Positions 1-6,722 of a DNA stretch of 9,958 bases are shown in pieces (the first letter of the stretch is position 1; each line of letters opens with the position of its first letter). Location of the stretch: assembly GCA_964343305.1 (NCBI GenBank), contig CAYFJO010000408.1:1-9958 (forward strand). The letters run 5' to 3'. The position numbers and the translations under genes were made by a program. This DNA comes from CAYFJO01 sp964343305 (GTDB lineage Bacteria; Planctomycetota; Planctomycetia; Pirellulales; Pirellulaceae). Under the pieces are notes generated by a model. It ran no database searches, had not been told where the DNA came from, and saw only the letters and a program-made list of their open reading frames with translations.

Positions 1-1269
1 CAAAGTTTTGCGATGGTCGCAATCGGCGGCAACAAGGTTTTTTGCTATGAAGGCATCCTGAAGGGCTTATACACAGGCGCGGACAAAGTACGCAAAGATG
101 GCATTCCGCAAGCCGAACCCTTCTTGTCGCTAAGAGCCTTGGATGTGAAAAGCGGAGAGGAGTTGTGGGACGGTTCGACGACTCAGGTTGCCACTTGGCT
201 CGCGTACTCAGAGGAACATGATGTTCTATTGACGTCCAACAAGCAAGGAATTGTGGCGCGTCGTGGTAGAGACGGTAAAGACTTGTGGAGCAAAGAGTCC
301 AAGGGCCTGGGATTTCGCGGACATCCAGAAAACTACTGGGACAAGGTGATCATTTGGAAAGACAGAATCCTTGATCAGCGCGGTCCAGGCAGTTCATACA
401 GTCTCATTTCGGGTGAGCCCATCACACGCGCCCACCCAATCACGGGCAATGAAGTTCCTTGGGAATTTACAAAAGTTGGTCATCACTGTAATTACGCCAT
501 TGCCAGCGAACATCTAATGACATTTCGAGCGGCGTCGGCAGGGTTCTGTGATTTGGAAAGTGGCGGCACGGGACGTTGGGTCGGTTTTCGATCGGGATGT
601 CGCAACAGTCTTATTCCAGCCAACGGTGTGTTGAATGCTCCGAACTTCGCACACGGCTGCTCATGCAGCTACTCGATCTTCACGTCGCTTGCACTGGTAA
701 ATGTTCCCGAAACCGATTACTGGACCTACAACACGTTCAAAGTCGGCGATGGCCCAATCGAAAGACTAGGCATCAACTTTGGTGCTGAAGGTGACCGGCA
801 ATCTGACAGCGGAACTATGTGGCTGGACTATCCCAATGTCGGAGGGCCGTCGCCGAATCTTCCCATCAAGCTCGTCACCGAAAAGCCGAGGCCGTTCCGG
901 CTGCACTCGACGCAGCTTCAGGGTGACGGCCTGAAATGGGTTGCCGCTTCCGGCGTTCGAGGTGTGCGATCGATCACCGTTCCGCTGGTTTCTGGACCGG
1001 CAACCGACAACGAAGAAGCACGTCGATACAAGGTCAAGCTGTACTTCACAGAGCCTCAAAGTGTCGCAGCGGGAACGAATGTATTTGATGTCACAATCCA
1101 AGGCCGCGAAGCGATCAATGCGTTGGACGTCATCCGTGAGTCGGGAGCAGCAAGAACGACGCTGGTCAAAGCGTTGTCCGTCGAAACAAGCGGCAGCCAA
1201 CTTGCGATTACGTTCAATCCCGTCAAAGGCGAAACTGTGATATCCGGCGTTGAGGTGGTCCCGGAATAA
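1..1269 (+). CDS. PQQ-like beta-propeller protein with C-terminal malectin-like domain (5' end outside window)
   Basis: The reading frame is open from base 1, and the first ATG at 13 is internal, so this is only the C-terminal part of a longer protein. Numbering from that ATG, residues about 35-230 contain PQQ-propeller style strands with repeated ALD..SGEELW, RDGKDLW and SGEP signatures. A cysteine-rich stretch follows (C159, C179, C196, C216, C218, the last two as CSC). Residues about 338-417 form a compact beta-rich segment (YKVKLYF ... NVFDVTIQG ... GVEV) that resembles a malectin/di-glucose-binding domain. Planctomycetes carry many exported propeller proteins of this build, so a periplasmic or cell-surface carbohydrate-related role is likely. 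That is inference, because the signal peptide is not in view. The GspG-like gene starts 35 bases downstream on the same strand. No catalytic residues are recognisable. Confidence 0.85.
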   Translation, partial: QSFAMVAIGGNKVFCYEGILKGLYTGADKVRKDGIPQAEPFLSLRALDVKSGEELWDGSTTQVATWLAYSEEHDVLLTSNKQGIVARRGRDGKDLWSKESKGLGFRGHPENYWDKVIIWKDRILDQRGPGSSYSLISGEPITRAHPITGNEVPWEFTKVGHHCNYAIASEHLMTFRAASAGFCDLESGGTGRWVGFRSGCRNSLIPANGVLNAPNFAHGCSCSYSIFTSLALVNVPETDYWTYNTFKVGDGPIERLGINFGAEGDRQSDSGTMWLDYPNVGGPSPNLPIKLVTEKPRPFRLHSTQLQGDGLKWVAASGVRGVRSITVPLVSGPATDNEEARRYKVKLYFTEPQSVAAGTNVFDVTIQGREAINALDVIRESGAARTTLVKALSVETSGSQLAITFNPVKGETVISGVEVVPE

Positions 1270-1304
1270 CCGCCATCGGCGTCGTCACGCAACAGGAGCA
1301 GTAT

Positions 1305-1697
1305 ATGAAAACCACTTCACTAGCAATGGCCTCGCTCTACCTTATCGGCATCGTGATGGTTCAAGCTGCCGAGGCCGACAAACCAGACAGCCCGCGTGAG
1401 CGGGTTGCGCGGGTCCAGATCAAGCAACTCGATTCCGCTCTCAAGTTGTTCATGCTCGATTGCGCCGTTCCGCCGACCGAGAAACAAGGCTTGAAGGCAC
1501 TAATTGTCGACCCTGAGATTAAAGGATGGAACGGTCCGTACATCGACGGTAAGAAAGTCCTATTGGACCCGTGGGGCACTGCGTTCCGTTATATGACGCC
1601 GAAAGAACGCGACGCGCCAGCGTATCGAATCATCTCAGCGGGCCGAGACAAAAAGTTTGGCACGAAGGACGATATCAGCTCGTCGGACAAGCGTTAA
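1305..1697 (+). CDS. Secreted GspG-type (type II secretion pseudopilin) globular domain protein
   Basis: The 130-residue protein begins with a Sec signal peptide: MKTT, a hydrophobic core at about 5-20, and likely cleavage near AEA at 22-24. The remainder matches the C-terminal half of GspG major pseudopilins: KQGLKAL (60-66), WNGPYI (75-80), LLDPWGTAFRY (86-96), YRIISAGRDKKFGTKDD (107-123). The last part corresponds to the Asp-rich calcium-binding loop of GspG. The usual pseudopilin N-terminus (prepilin peptidase site followed by a long hydrophobic helix) is missing. The protein is therefore probably a free periplasmic domain and not a pseudopilus subunit. An AGGAG ribosome-binding site stands about 8 bases before the ATG. 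The gene follows the propeller gene by 35 bases and may be co-transcribed with it. No other type II secretion gene is present. Confidence 0.85.
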   Translation: MKTTSLAMASLYLIGIVMVQAAEADKPDSPRERVARVQIKQLDSALKLFMLDCAVPPTEKQGLKALIVDPEIKGWNGPYIDGKKVLLDPWGTAFRYMTPKERDAPAYRIISAGRDKKFGTKDDISSSDKR

Positions 1698-1775
1698 CGC
1701 AAGCGACGCCAACGAGCATGCCAAGAAACGGAACTGTTCGTCGCGTGTTCTTCGTGGCAGTGAAAGGTCTTTCCC

Positions 1776-2192
1776 ATGATCTGTCGGTATTGCGGGAAAA
1801 CTGTCAAAGGTGTTTTTATTTGGAATTGCAAACTCTGCGGCAATTTCATTAACGAGTGCCGTTCCTGTAATCACCGCTCTTCCTATGACACGGAAAAATG
1901 TCCTGAGTGTGGCGTTCGCCCGCCGTTGACACTCGGCCGAGGTTTGACGTTCGTTCTTCTTGCTCCGGTCTATTTGCTTTTTAGTCCCTTTATTCTGATC
2001 GCTTGGATCATCGCCTACGTTGCTCGATTTGAATGGGTCCGAAAGACGACCGAACCAATCTTTCATTGCTTGGGAGCGACACTGGCAGTCTTGTTGATCG
2101 GAGCATTCGTCATTGCGATATTGGTCGCGTTCCTGGCGTTCATTATCTTTATTTTTCAAAATCCTGGCGGACGGCCCCCGTGGGCAATGTAG
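1776..2192 (+). CDS. Zinc-ribbon membrane protein with two transmembrane helices
   Basis: I do not recognise a named family. The 138-residue product has four CxxC knuckles in its first 46 residues (C3/C6, C18/C21, C28/C31, C42/C45), which fits a double zinc ribbon binding two zinc ions. Two strongly hydrophobic segments follow, at about 57-83 and 98-127, separated by a basic/aromatic loop (RFEWVRK), and a short GGRPPWAM tail ends the protein. The topology suggests an N-terminal cytoplasmic zinc domain anchored in the membrane. A GAAAGG ribosome-binding site lies 8 bases before the ATG, which supports this start. Similar zinc-ribbon plus membrane proteins are often uncharacterised, and the neighbours give no clear functional clue. 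Confidence 0.8.
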   Translation: MICRYCGKTVKGVFIWNCKLCGNFINECRSCNHRSSYDTEKCPECGVRPPLTLGRGLTFVLLAPVYLLFSPFILIAWIIAYVARFEWVRKTTEPIFHCLGATLAVLLIGAFVIAILVAFLAFIIFIFQNPGGRPPWAM

Positions 2193-2258
2193 TGAAATGT
2201 CGCGGCGCGATGACTGAACATATTGGCAACAATACGGAAACCTTTAGTGAGCAGGCAC

Positions 2259-2618
2259 ATGGACAAAGTCAATCTGGCTGAAAAACTCAATCTGTTCACT
2301 GAGTGCTGGAGCCCGAAGATTGTCAGCGAGCTAAACGGACAGCACGTTAAACTGGCAAAACTAAAAGGTGAGTTTGTTTGGCATACACACAAACATGAGG
2401 ACGAGTTGTTTTTTGTGTTGAAGGGCCGGATGAAAATTCAGCTTCGTGACCGAGAAGTTGAACTTGGTGAAGGCGAATTCTTCATTGTGCCTCGTGGAGT
2501 TGAACATCTCCCCATTGCGAATGAGGAGGCACATGTGCTGCTATTCGAGCCAGCCGCGACCGTCAACACGGGCGACGAACAGAACGAACGGACTGTGTTA
2601 CACCCCGACCGCCTTTGA
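2259..2618 (+). CDS. Small cupin-domain protein
   Basis: The 119-residue single-domain cupin carries both canonical motifs. Motif 1 runs from G37 through H42-x-H44 and E49 to G56. Motif 2 runs from G72 through P78-x-G80 to H83. The expected metal ligands H42, H44, E49 and H83 are all present, so it probably binds a divalent metal. Substrate and reaction cannot be read from sequence, since small cupins of this type include isomerases, dioxygenases and sensors. I chose the ATG at 2259, preceded by AGCAGG at short spacing. An in-frame TTG at 2223 would add 12 residues but lacks a ribosome-binding site. No signal peptide is present, so it is cytoplasmic. It lies 66 bases after the zinc-ribbon gene and faces the kinase gene tail to tail. 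Confidence 0.88.
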   Translation: MDKVNLAEKLNLFTECWSPKIVSELNGQHVKLAKLKGEFVWHTHKHEDELFFVLKGRMKIQLRDREVELGEGEFFIVPRGVEHLPIANEEAHVLLFEPAATVNTGDEQNERTVLHPDRL

Positions 2619-2628
2619 GACCAGCTGC

Positions 2629-2647
2629 CATCTCTAGCTGTGAGATG
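2629..2647. terminator. Possible hairpin between convergent cupin and kinase genes
   Basis: CATCTC and GAGATG form a perfect 6-base-pair stem with a 7-base loop, 11 bases after the cupin stop codon and in the only convergent intergenic gap. There is no T-run on either side, so it is a weak candidate for an intrinsic terminator and may be chance. Confidence 0.22.
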
Positions 2648-2728
2648 TGAACAATTCGCGACAAACTGAAACTTGGCACACACTCATGGCAAAGAAATCA
2701 TCCCCATAGGTGGCCGACATCATCACCG

Positions 2729-4624
2729 TTATTTGCCTTGCCACTTTGCGTTGGTCCGCAGCGCAAAGATCTTGACGTGGCTTCGCAGATCCTTGGTCCG
2801 ACCCAGAATCAGTCGAAACTGTATTTGCTCCGGAAATGATTCCAGCACGTCATATTCAAGACGGTCCTGTCCGGAGCCTCGCCAGGCAAATACGAGAACA
2901 AATTGTTTCGCGAAGTCCACTTCCTTCTTCAAAATCGCGAGATTGTCTTCGTCGAAGTGTTTTTCTGCTTCTATTTCGGTCCGGATAACGAGGGGATTAT
3001 CCCGGCTGGCGTCGTCGAACACGCTCTTCTTTACGGTCACATCCTTAATCGGTTGTATTGGTGGTAGGGTACGTGCCGCCGCCACCGTTTCGGCATCGAC
3101 GCCAGACTTCGCTTCGTCTGATTGTACTTCGTTTGCGCCAAATGGCTGCAACTCTTGGAGATTGTCACCACCCCGTTTCTGCTCGTTCTTTCGATGAAAG
3201 GAGTTATCGCCTGGAGTGACTCTGAGGTTTCGACGCCCTCTTGGCTCGTTGACAGATTCATCCTCTGAGATCTGATCGCCGATCGATTTATCGGGCGGCG
3301 AAGCGCCATCATTAGTCGGAGCGATTGCCACACCAGGATCATTTCCTTGAAAGGCATTGTTGATCACGTAAGCACCAGCCAGGATGAACAGGCACGCAAA
3401 AGTGACAGAGATTGCACATCCGCTGCGATTAAGATTCAGTTCGGCGCGAACTCCTCGCGTTTGCAGGGCATCCGGATTCGTTAGCGTTGACTTCGATGTC
3501 TCTTTGTTGGGAACGGTATCTTCTTCCACGATGGTTTGTTGCTCAACCTCAGTTGCTGGCGGCGTGAGAGGCCGATGATTCGCTTCTTCCGGCAAAGACA
3601 ATGACGAGCGACATTTCTCAAGTTCATCAATAACATCTGTCATCGACGAAAAACGGTCACTCGGTTGCTTTGCAACCATCTTTTGAAAGATGCGATCCAA
3701 TTCAACCGGGATGTCGGGTCGAACCTCAACGAGAGACGGAATTGGGCTTTCGCGGTGTGCCAAGATGACCTGAATGGGCGACTCACCAGAATACAGAGCC
3801 GAACCGGTTAGTAGCCGAAACAGAGTACAGCCCAAAGCGTAGATATCGGCGCGGTGATCCGCTTCACGCGGTGTGATGGCTTGCTCCGGCGACATGTAAT
3901 CACATGTCCCCATAATTTGGCCGGTTGCTGTTAGGCGTTCTGTCGTGGTTGCATCACGATCCCCAACTGGCTGGACCATTCTTGCCAGTCCCATGTCGAG
4001 AATCTTTACCGTGCCATCCGACGCCAAGAGCAGGTTGCCTGGCTTGATGTCTCGATGAATGATGCCCTGCCGGTGAGCGTATTCGAGACCACGTGCGGTT
4101 TGCAGCACCCAGCCGAGAACTTCGCTTGTGGGCGTATGTCCACCCAATTGGATAGTCGCCGCCAGGTCTTTGCCATCCACATACTCCATGGCGAGATAAT
4201 GAACTCCGTCGCGCTCGCTGGCGTCATAAGTTATGACGATATTAGGGTGGATGAGTCGGGCAGCCGCTTCGACTTCCTTATGAAATCGCTGCACGGCACC
4301 ATCAGAGTCTAACAGCTTACGGGGAAGAGTTTTGATTGCCGCTAGACGTTTCATTCGTCCGTGCTGGGCTTTAAACACATCCCCCATGCCGCCTGAACCG
4401 ATCTTGTCCACAACCGTGTATTCACCGAACACAAGATTTTGCGACTGGCCAGTACTAATGACCGACGCCTGATATTCGGTCAGCTTTCCAGTACGGACTA
4501 ATTGAGAAGCAAGCGTCTCGCCATCTTCGACATTGTAGGTCGATTGAAGCGCAGCAATCTCATCACCGGACATCAGGCCGCTCTTTGTAAGATTCTCGAC
4601 GAATTGGTGGATGGTGACTTGCAT
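2729..4624 (-). CDS. Membrane-anchored Ser/Thr protein kinase (Hanks/PknB type) with planctomycete-type flanking domains
   Basis: The 631-residue protein phosphorylates Ser/Thr residues, judging from a complete kinase core. Residues 1-65 are a helical leader (FVENLTKSGLM ... LVRTGKLTEYQ) that I associate with planctomycete kinases. The kinase domain covers about 69-338. It has the glycine loop GSGGMG (76-81), catalytic Lys K98, helix-C Glu E117, HRDIKPGN (190-197), magnesium-binding D210 in DMG instead of DFG, and SPE (245-247). A Pro/Thr-rich linker precedes one membrane helix at about 402-422. The remaining ~210 residues should lie outside the cytoplasm. They are charged and low-complexity, then end in a conserved-looking module at about 544-628 (VDFAKQFVLVFAWRGSG, then GRTKDLRSHVKIFAL) with no PASTA repeats. 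No ribosome-binding site precedes the ATG. A strong ECF-like promoter lies upstream. Confidence 0.95.
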   Translation of the reverse strand: MQVTIHQFVENLTKSGLMSGDEIAALQSTYNVEDGETLASQLVRTGKLTEYQASVISTGQSQNLVFGEYTVVDKIGSGGMGDVFKAQHGRMKRLAAIKTLPRKLLDSDGAVQRFHKEVEAAARLIHPNIVITYDASERDGVHYLAMEYVDGKDLAATIQLGGHTPTSEVLGWVLQTARGLEYAHRQGIIHRDIKPGNLLLASDGTVKILDMGLARMVQPVGDRDATTTERLTATGQIMGTCDYMSPEQAITPREADHRADIYALGCTLFRLLTGSALYSGESPIQVILAHRESPIPSLVEVRPDIPVELDRIFQKMVAKQPSDRFSSMTDVIDELEKCRSSLSLPEEANHRPLTPPATEVEQQTIVEEDTVPNKETSKSTLTNPDALQTRGVRAELNLNRSGCAISVTFACLFILAGAYVINNAFQGNDPGVAIAPTNDGASPPDKSIGDQISEDESVNEPRGRRNLRVTPGDNSFHRKNEQKRGGDNLQELQPFGANEVQSDEAKSGVDAETVAAARTLPPIQPIKDVTVKKSVFDDASRDNPLVIRTEIEAEKHFDEDNLAILKKEVDFAKQFVLVFAWRGSGQDRLEYDVLESFPEQIQFRLILGRTKDLRSHVKIFALRTNAKWQGK

Positions 4625-4661
4625 GGGGCTGATGGGATTGTGAATGTGCCCTTGATATTGT

Positions 4662-4690
4662 TCAGACGGATCGTACCTCAGAAAAGTTCC
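4662..4690 (-). promoter_or_regulatory. ECF/sigma-E-type promoter for the kinase gene
   Basis: On the minus strand, GGAACTT (complement of 4684-4690) and GTCTGA (complement of 4662-4667) are separated by 16 bases. This closely matches the -35 GGAACTT and -10 GTCTRA of sigma-E-like extracytoplasmic-function promoters. Transcription would start about 25-35 bases before the kinase ATG at 4624. The match was found by eye and is not proven. Confidence 0.45.
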
Positions 4691-4820
4691 CGAACCATGG
4701 GACGATGTAGCTTTGGCCGAAAATGGTCTCGAAGCGCAGGCGTAGGACGGCAGCAGGCTAACGACGCATTCTCGCTGATGGCAGATAGTCTAAATGAGCA
4801 ATAGCACACGAAAATCGACG

Positions 4821-5033
4821 TCAATTCCAACGATGCGAATCGTCAGATTTCCCACGCTCTGATCGTGGCATGATCTGAAGTGACAGTTCGGCATCGGCGG
4901 GTCGTTCTAGGCTTTCAATGATTTCTTTGTAGTTGTCGCCGATCGCCTACGGGTTGTGAATTACGACCGGCGTTCCCTTCGGCTGCTCTTTGCAGAGTCG
5001 GATGAAGTCGGCAAACTTGTCTTCGTAGTTCAT
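4821..5033 (-). pseudogene. Small conserved-looking protein interrupted by an in-frame amber codon
   Basis: Reading from ATG at 5033, 28 codons (starting MNYEDKFADFIRLCKE) run to a TAG at 4947-4949. The same frame then continues for 41 codons to TGA at 4821-4823. The part after the stop (AIGDNYKEIIESLERPADAE, then LSLQIMPRSER) has the look of a real protein and joins smoothly to the part before it. It resembles, from memory, short planctomycete proteins with a pattern like HPE.LGD.YEE..ESL.RLADA. In that pattern the stop sits where Glu is expected, so a single GAG-to-TAG change would explain it. A weak GAAAG lies about 9 bases upstream of the ATG. It could be a recent pseudogene, a sequencing error, or a read-through codon. 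Function is unknown. Confidence 0.5.
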
Positions 5034-5184
5034 GGATAATCTTTCACGCCATCGATTTCGTTATGAGAAATTGATTGCTGAGTGCTTTTTGGATAAAGAC
5101 GAAATTCAGTTCATATCCGAAGATGGTGAAGTGTTAACCGTTGTTGCCCTAGATGAACTGGGGGAGTCGAGGAAAGCAGCGTAG
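5032..5184 (+). CDS. Hypothetical 50-residue protein (uncertain)
   Basis: An ATG at 5032 opens a 50-codon frame (MDNLSRHRFRYEKLIAE, then CFLDKDEIQFISEDGEVLTV) ending in TAG at 5182-5184. Composition is protein-like, acidic and amphipathic, and more AT-rich than neighbouring genes. There is no ribosome-binding site, and a TAG lies two codons upstream. The ATG overlaps the opposite-strand ATG of the broken gene through a CATG palindrome, so at most one of the two starts is likely to be used. It could be a gene remnant or chance. Confidence 0.25.
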   Translation: MDNLSRHRFRYEKLIAECFLDKDEIQFISEDGEVLTVVALDELGESRKAA

Positions 5185-5370
5185 CGATCGTTGTTGCACT
5201 AGCGCGTGACAGCATGTTGAGGCTGATTTGCAGAGGCTTTGCACTTCACCACGCAAGCAACATTTCCTATTCCCGCGAATACAAAGTGTGCCTGAGCCGG
5301 ACTACTTCGTCGCCCCCAGTGAAGAGCAAAGCATAGGACACCCCGCAGCCCGGTCGTAGGTCTGGCCGAT

Positions 5371-5907
5371 TTACCAGCTTCGCTCGACGGTCAAATCGAT
5401 CTCCCAGTCATCCAGTACAAAAGTTGGAACTACGCCGAAACTCGCTCGACCATCTGCCCATTTGATAGTTTCCGGCTTCTTGGCCACATTGGTGCAGAGA
5501 CGACTCGGGTGCGGTGTAATGCCAACACGCCCCAAATCAAGCCGATCAGAATCCCAACACGTTTGGATTGTCACGTCCGTGTGCGTCCGTTCGTGAGTGT
5601 GCCCGAAGCAGGCTTTTTGCAATAACCGAAACTCGCGGTCAGGTAGATCGAATACCCGGCCACGTAACTCAACCGCGAACTCAGCGGCTCTTGGTCCATG
5701 ATCGGGATCGGTGACCTCGTTTTGCCGCCGAGAGTCGTGAAGTACGGCGAAAAGCTGAACGACCTCGACGTTGGCCCCAGTCTCCTTGGCTATTCGCAGT
5801 CCGTTTTCGAGCACACGTGCCCAATGGACGACACCATGATCGCCGTTCAGCGGAAGCACGTAGTCTTCGAGGACGGCTTTCAGGACGAGTGGGATGTTAA
5901 GTTCCAT
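5371..5907 (-). CDS. HD-domain phosphohydrolase-like protein
   Basis: The 178-residue soluble protein has an HD-superfamily core. H24 and H28 lie in the first helix (GDHGVVHWARVLENG), the central H57-D58 is in LFAVLHDSRRQNE, then come H70 in DPDHGPRAAE, H103 in GHTHERTH and the distal Asp in CWDSDRLDLGRVG (118-128). These are the usual metal ligands of HD hydrolases, which act on nucleotides or other phosphate esters. The exact substrate is unknown. The pattern HG..HW.RV..NG with FHD/LHD and CWD.DRLDLGRVG recalls a widespread uncharacterised HD group. Residues after LCT (137-139) form a tail of about 40 residues, probably longer than in relatives. The start ATG lacks a clear ribosome-binding site. 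The gene sits alone, 130 bases downstream of the frameshifted secreted-protein gene. Confidence 0.85.
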   Translation of the reverse strand: MELNIPLVLKAVLEDYVLPLNGDHGVVHWARVLENGLRIAKETGANVEVVQLFAVLHDSRRQNEVTDPDHGPRAAEFAVELRGRVFDLPDREFRLLQKACFGHTHERTHTDVTIQTCWDSDRLDLGRVGITPHPSRLCTNVAKKPETIKWADGRASFGVVPTFVLDDWEIDLTVERSW

Positions 5908-6037
5908 TGGCTCAACGTACTATTTCGCTGCAGCCTAGCTGCACTCATCGAAGCGGGTCCGTTTACGGCAGGCAGGTGGTTGGAAACGAAATTACCTGGT
6001 CATCGAAGCTCCCAGCGATTCTTCGACCGATGGTCTT

Positions 6038-6125
6038 CTAGTTTTCGACGTTCTTCAGATCGAACGATTTTTCTGACTTTAGATTGACGCCAAGTGCCAG
6101 TCGCAGCGCATCCGATTGACTTTTT
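6038..6125 (-). pseudogene. Out-of-frame C-terminal tail of the secreted protein
   Basis: At the T-run 6121-6125 (five A on the coding strand, codons CTG GAA AAA GTC) adding one A would turn the protein end into GPDALEKSQSDALRLALG followed by VNLKSEKSFDLKNVEN, with a stop at 6038-6040. This end has the amphipathic helix plus charged tail I expect after the YF.K..GP motif in this family. The present frame gives an unrelated short end. Causes could be a real mutation, a homopolymer sequencing error, or -1 slippage by the ribosome. Confidence 0.5.
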
Positions 6126-6639
6126 CCAGCGCATCCGGACCTGAGAATTTTATGAAATAGTAATCCAGCGAGTCGCCCTTCCCAGTAGTAACAATGATGC
6201 CAATGACACGGCTTCCCGGCGTCTTGACTGTCTTCTGTGCGAACGGCGGACCATCTGGTTTGTTCCATGTGCCCGAAATGTCGGCCAAGATGTAATTACC
6301 CTGCTGACTCTGGCCGCGCACCAGTTCGACCTTGCGACCTTTCTCTTCAAACTGACTAATCCGACGATCAACATTGGACTTGATGCCGCCGGTCGGTCCA
6401 CCGAAGTGGTAAACGACGAGATCGGCGCTTTCATCTTTTTCTTTAGCGCCAAGCACCGAGAATTGAGCGGCGCGAAACTTGGATGTGACTTCTACCGGTT
6501 TCCAATTCGCAGGGACCTTTAGAGTAATTGCTCCAGCCGTGACATCTTTGAGCTTGGCAGTGTCGTCTGCGGATGCTCCAAAGCCAAACATAAAAAGAAC
6601 CAAACACGCGTAAACAAGTTGTATGATTCTCTGTTTCAT
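6079..6639 (-). CDS. Secreted hypothetical protein with probably frameshifted C-terminus
   Basis: The 186-residue product starts with a signal peptide (MKQR, hydrophobic core about 5-22, likely cleavage near ASA before DD). The mature part is a beta-rich domain (LKVPANWKPVEV, AQFSVLGAKE, ADLVVYHFGGPTGGI, NVDRRISQFEE, ISGTWNKPDGPP, RVIGIIVTTGKG, YYFIKFSGP). I recognise this as a frequent planctomycete exported type of unknown function. A GGAG ribosome-binding site stands 9 bases before the ATG. After GPDALEK the frame runs into an atypical 13-residue end (VNRMRCDWHLASI), whereas the neighbouring frame carries a tail that fits the family better. The annotated stop at 6079 is therefore probably the product of a one-base loss. 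The shortened protein may still fold. Confidence 0.8.
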   Translation of the reverse strand: MKQRIIQLVYACLVLFMFGFGASADDTAKLKDVTAGAITLKVPANWKPVEVTSKFRAAQFSVLGAKEKDESADLVVYHFGGPTGGIKSNVDRRISQFEEKGRKVELVRGQSQQGNYILADISGTWNKPDGPPFAQKTVKTPGSRVIGIIVTTGKGDSLDYYFIKFSGPDALEKVNRMRCDWHLASI

Positions 6640-6722
6640 TACAGGCTTCTCCAGAGAGGATCGTTGTTAACCAAATTTATCTGGCAGACACATGGTGTGC
6701 CATCACCCCGTGTGGATTGGCG

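Larger units (their letters stand above)
4625..5370. other. 746-base interval without an intact recognisable gene
   Basis: The left 200 bases hold the kinase promoter candidate and no convincing gene. The + strand frame that runs out of the kinase antisense and ends at 4804 looks like a shadow. The middle holds an amber-interrupted minus-strand frame (4821-5033) and a 50-codon plus-strand frame (5032-5184) that share an ATG palindrome. I see no gene, RNA, repeat or clear terminator in 5185-5370, downstream of the HD-domain gene. The interval looks like partly decayed sequence. Confidence 0.5.

Noticed and set aside
1635..2159. 174-codon minus-strand open frame
   Set aside because: It is antisense to the well-supported zinc-ribbon gene and the end of the GspG-like gene. 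Its composition (Asp/Arg/Gln-rich) is typical of an antisense shadow.
2223..2258. TTG-initiated N-terminal extension of the cupin
   Set aside because: No ribosome-binding site precedes the TTG. The ATG at 2259 has one and gives a protein of normal cupin length.
2673..3197. 174-codon plus-strand open frame
   Set aside because: It lies almost entirely antisense to the kinase C-terminal region, is Ser/Arg/Cys-rich with no recognisable motif, and looks like a shadow of the minus-strand gene.
4502..4804. 100-codon plus-strand frame leaving the kinase 5' end
   Set aside because: Nearly half is antisense to the kinase N-terminus, it covers the kinase promoter candidate, it has no ribosome-binding site and no family resemblance.
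5998..6028. Hairpin GGT/CGAAG pairing with CTTCG/ACC downstream of the secreted-protein gene, possible terminator
   Set aside because: The stem is only 5+3 pairs with a 3-base bulge and a 12-base loop, and no T-run follows on the minus strand.
5698..6087. 129-codon plus-strand frame
   Set aside because: It is antisense to the N-terminal half of the HD-domain gene, whose catalytic motifs are clear. The rest covers an intergenic gap.
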